Source: Impatiens glandulifera (Eukaryota > Streptophyta > Magnoliopsida > Ericales > Balsaminaceae). Taken from it: a stretch of 64,000 nucleotides of DNA. Positions 61,170 through 64,000 of the stretch are shown here, piece by piece (position 1 is the first letter of the stretch; the number at the start of each line of letters is the position of its first letter). Under the pieces are notes generated by a model. That model was not told where the DNA came from and searched no databases. It saw only the letters and a program-made list of their open reading frames with translations. Where the stretch lies: NCBI RefSeq assembly GCF_907164915.1, contig NC_061868.1:21075819-21139818 (forward strand), given 5' to 3'. A program made the position numbers and the translations under genes.

Positions 61170-62275
61170 TTAATCACAACTCTGTTTAGTGATTAAGTTT
61201 GTCTCGCTTTTCACATGGAGCGAAAAAATCTTAATGATTATTCTAATCACAACTCTACTTAGTGATTATTATAGATTTAAGTATCGCTGGTCAGTTTAGC
61301 GAAATACTTTTTAATCACAATTCTGCTCAGTGATTATATGGATTTGAGTATCGCTGGTCAGTTTAGCGAAATACTATTTAATCACAATTCTGCTTAGTGA
61401 ATATATAGATTTAAGTATTGCTGGTCAGTTTAGCGAATACTATTTAATCACAATTCTGCTTAGTAATTATGTAGATTTAAGTGCCGCTGGTCAGTTTAGC
61501 GAAACACTTTTTAATCACAATTCTGCTTAGTGATTATATGGATTTGAGTTTCGCTGGTCAGTTTAGCGAAATACTATTTAATTAAAATTCTGCTTAGTGA
61601 TTATATAGATTTAAGTATCGCTGGTCAGTTTAGCGAAATACTATTTAATCACAATTCTGCTTAATGATTATATAGATTTAAGTATTGCTGGTCAATTTAG
61701 CGAATACTATTTAATCACAATTCTGCTTAGTGATTATGTAGATTTAAGTACCGCTGGTCAGTTTAGCGAAACACTTTTTAATCACAATTCTGCTTAGTGA
61801 TTATATGGATTTGAGTATCGCTGGTCAGTTTAGCGAAATACTATTTAATCACAATTCTGCTTAGTGATTATATAGATTTAAGTATCGCTGGTCAATTTAG
61901 TGAAATACTATTTAATCACAATTCTGCTTAGTGATTATATAGATTTAAGTATTGCTGGTCAGTTTAGCGAATACTATTTAATCACAATTCTGCTTAGTGA
62001 TTATGTAGATTTAAGTGCCGCTGGTCAGTTTAGCGAAACACTTTTTAATCACAATTCTGCTTAGTGATTATATGGATTTGAGTATCGCTGGTCAGTTTAG
62101 CGAAATACTATTTAATCACAATTCTGCTTAGTGATTATATAGATGTAAGTGCCGCTGGTCAGTTTAGTGAAACACTTTTTAATCACAATTCTGCTTAGTG
62201 ATTATATGGATTTGAGTATCGCTGGTCAGTTTAGCGAAATACTTTTTAATCACAATTCTGATTAGTGATTAAGTT
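61170..62275. repeat. 68-bp hairpin-bearing tandem repeat, about 15 copies
   Basis: Each unit has two dyads: TAATCAC-N11-GTGATTA and a GTATCGCT...AGCGAAATAC type stem around GGTCAGTTT. Four unit types recur in order, giving a higher-order period near 268 bp (clearest at about 61,540-62,080). The array lies in the 3' region of the gypsy-like element. Confidence 0.95.
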
Positions 62276-64000
62276 CGAAGTTAGACTTCTTTAATTTTCA
62301 AAGCACTAGCGTCTTCTTCAACGGTCTTGAAATACTTTCAAGAATCGGTTCCATACTTTCTTCCTTATAGTGTGTCGAGAGGAAACCACATGTAACCGAT
62401 GTTCTTCGAGATTCATGCTGTCACTTTTGGGGACTTTTCTTTCGCCGAGACGTTTTGCCCTGAGTTTTTCGAGGGATTTGTTCGCTCGAATGCTTAATCT
62501 TTCAACCATGCGTTATGAGGTTGAGCCTCGCTTCTCAAATTCGGAGGTCAGTGTGCTTAAGATTCTATGGCCTTGGGCTCTTTTATACTCAGGGTATATT
62601 TAATAGAATCGGTACATTCTTGTTCTTGCCTTGGCAATTTAGACAAGAGTCTAGATGAACAACAAATGGTGATTTCAATATCTCAACCTCTACGAGTATT
62701 TTTCTATTTTTTTCGGCCTCTTTTCTTTATGACCGGGGTGTATCTGATAGATTCAAACACCTTGTTCTTGCTTAGCAATTAGATAGAATCTAAATGAACA
62801 ACAGTATTGTACTTCATATCTCAACCAGCACAGTCTTTGTTTAATTGATTTTACTTTCTTGAGGTCTTAGATCTTTGGCACTTGACCTCAAATTGAGATG
62901 AGCCTTTGTTGATGACATGGTTCCGAGTTTGGGCATTCATCTTTTTATGAGCTCCCTCTTAAACATCAGTAGTTTAAGCTTTTGTCTAGGCTCGAGATAG
63001 ATCCGTTTGCGAAGCGCTTTACTCGGATTCCACTAGTTACATTAGTTCGTCAAGAGATATTCATTGGGGAGAAACGTATTTTCCCGCATCCTTACTTATT
63101 TCTTGCACTCGCTCATCAGTTCGCTTGGCACTAGAAAAAATTAAGGGTCTATCTTGTTTTTATCTTCCACAAATGCCCCTAGTTTCGACAAAGGGGTTTG
63201 ATTGTTTTGGATAGATTTGTGATCTCAATTTCTCGTTGGCTTGAACTCATTGGGGATGTATTTTGTCGTAGCTCAAGATTTGGCTTGTTAGGGATTTGGG
63301 ACCATACTTATGAAAAGTTGCCTATGTATTCTCATAAAAGGAGAAATCCGGTCCGAATGTTTCCTAAATTGTATCACGGATAGATCGTGATTCCGCATTT
63401 CGTTGAGGAATTTTCTTAAGTTTCTTCTGGAGTTGCAATTGACTTAATCTGGGGAAATTTTCTTAAGTATCTGCTGGAGTGGCAATTGACTTAAGCTGAA
63501 AATCTTTTGAAATCATAAGTCGAAGAGAAAAAATACTTTAGCTTTGGGCGTTATATTTTCTCAAGTGGGACTCTGTGAGGATCTTGCGGTCATTTTTATT
63601 TTAATAAAAATGCCCCTAGTATTGACTAGGAGTTTGGTTTTTGAAAGTGTTTAGGACCGGGCTTATACAAGCTGCCTACGTATCCCATACCTAGGGGAAT
63701 TTAGGTCCGACGTAGTTCCATTCACATGCTTGTGAAAATGTTTGTTTGAATTCTTGTGAAAACGTTGAAATTCTAAGACGAAGAGAAAAATACTTTAGCT
63801 TTGGGCGTTATATTTTCTCAAGTGGGACTCTGTGAGGATCTTATAGTCATTTTTATTTTAATAAAAATGCCCCTAGTATTGACTAAGAGTTTTTGGTTTA
63901 GGAGTCAACTCAGAGTGTGATTAACTCCCTTTTTAATGTATATGCAATGAATGTATGCGATGTGACGTGAAATGAAATGTCTATCAACTTCTTTCGATAA
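62276..64000. repeat. Gypsy 3' region with further short duplications
   Basis: No coding frame supported. Local duplications are about 135-bp units at 62,577-62,710 and 62,715-62,845 (TTGTTCTTGC...AGATGAACAAC), and a 48-bp pair at 63,409-63,500 (ATTTTCTTAAGT...CAATTGACTTAA). A 120-bp pair occurs at 63,523-63,640 and 63,772-63,895 (CTTTGGGCGTTATATTTTC...AATGCCCCTAGT). TGCCTACGTAT-type words occur near 63,320 and 63,680. Confidence 0.7.

Larger units (their letters stand above)
58829..64000 (-). mobile_element. Gypsy-like LTR element, 3' LTR and 3' region (continues beyond window)
   Basis: On the minus strand the order (right to left) is a long non-coding 3' region, a polypurine tract, and a 3' LTR. 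The left boundary is sharp: copy 1 reads CACACTCTACTATGATGG uninterrupted, while here TGTACGCG follows CACACTC. The GGTGGCGACTCTTTGG word near 58,960 (minus) and TGCCTACGTAT words near 63,680 are, from memory, typical of Tat/Ogre-type Ty3/gypsy elements. No pol is in view. Confidence 0.65.

Overview
This is nuclear DNA of a flowering plant, almost certainly a eudicot. The evidence is a spliced plant gene, several LTR-retrotransposon lineages with a tRNA-iMet type primer site, an L1-type LINE, hAT elements and very AT-rich spacers. The gag and accessory proteins resemble, from memory, proteins annotated in Lamiales such as Dorcoceras, so an asterid is my best but tentative guess. No rRNA, tRNA, CRISPR or bacterial-type gene is visible. 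Nearly every long reading frame belongs to a mobile element.

Backbone. A segment of about 7.6 kb occurs twice in direct order. Copy 2 (51,187-58,828) is contiguous. It holds a six-exon gene resembling the plant ASG1 family (54,215-55,881) and, downstream, the 5' part of a dead Copia element (CopE2). Copy 1 is split into 1-3,349 and 45,527-49,220. A 42-kb block of transposons entered 5 bp before exon 3, and about 865 bp (exons 3, 4 and most of 5) were lost. Copy 1 also has a premature stop and a destroyed TATA box.

The 42-kb block, left to right:
- LTR-A (3,350-11,535, minus): a gag-only, Copia-like element with PPT, PBS, a 3' LTR full of hairpin repeats, and a large accessory gene (8,633-5,175) with its own promoter.
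- A solo LTR (11,536-12,333) with near-identical 5-bp target duplications.
- CopG (12,340-15,212, plus): a 5'-truncated Copia element.
- LTR-A2 (15,525 to about 37,080, minus): a second relative of LTR-A. It is interrupted by a 9.5-kb LINE (17,697-27,171, plus) and by LTR-D (28,913-36,874, plus). LTR-D carries two degenerate copies of the same accessory gene.
- hAT-1 (37,911-39,222), CopF (a decayed Copia element with two LTRs, to 43,476) and hAT-2 (43,588-44,833).
- A 660-bp repeat X (44,862-45,520), which recurs as X' (49,221-49,880).

Right end. From 58,829 a Ty3/gypsy-like element (minus) is inserted in CopE2, with the empty site preserved in copy 1. It shows a 1.94-kb 3' LTR, a PPT and a long 3' region with about fifteen 68-bp hairpin-bearing tandem repeats, and it continues past the window.

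The most unusual content is the accessory gene shared by LTR-A, LTR-A2 and LTR-D (four copies). It has a conserved private TATA region and, in LTR-A and LTR-A2, an RGG-rich tail, on elements that show no pol. Next come the LINE, with an ORF1 of about 1,600 codons overlapping ORF2 by ATGA, the covarying hairpins in the gypsy tandem repeat, and a 615-bp near-perfect palindrome beside a 106-bp TA tract in copy 2.
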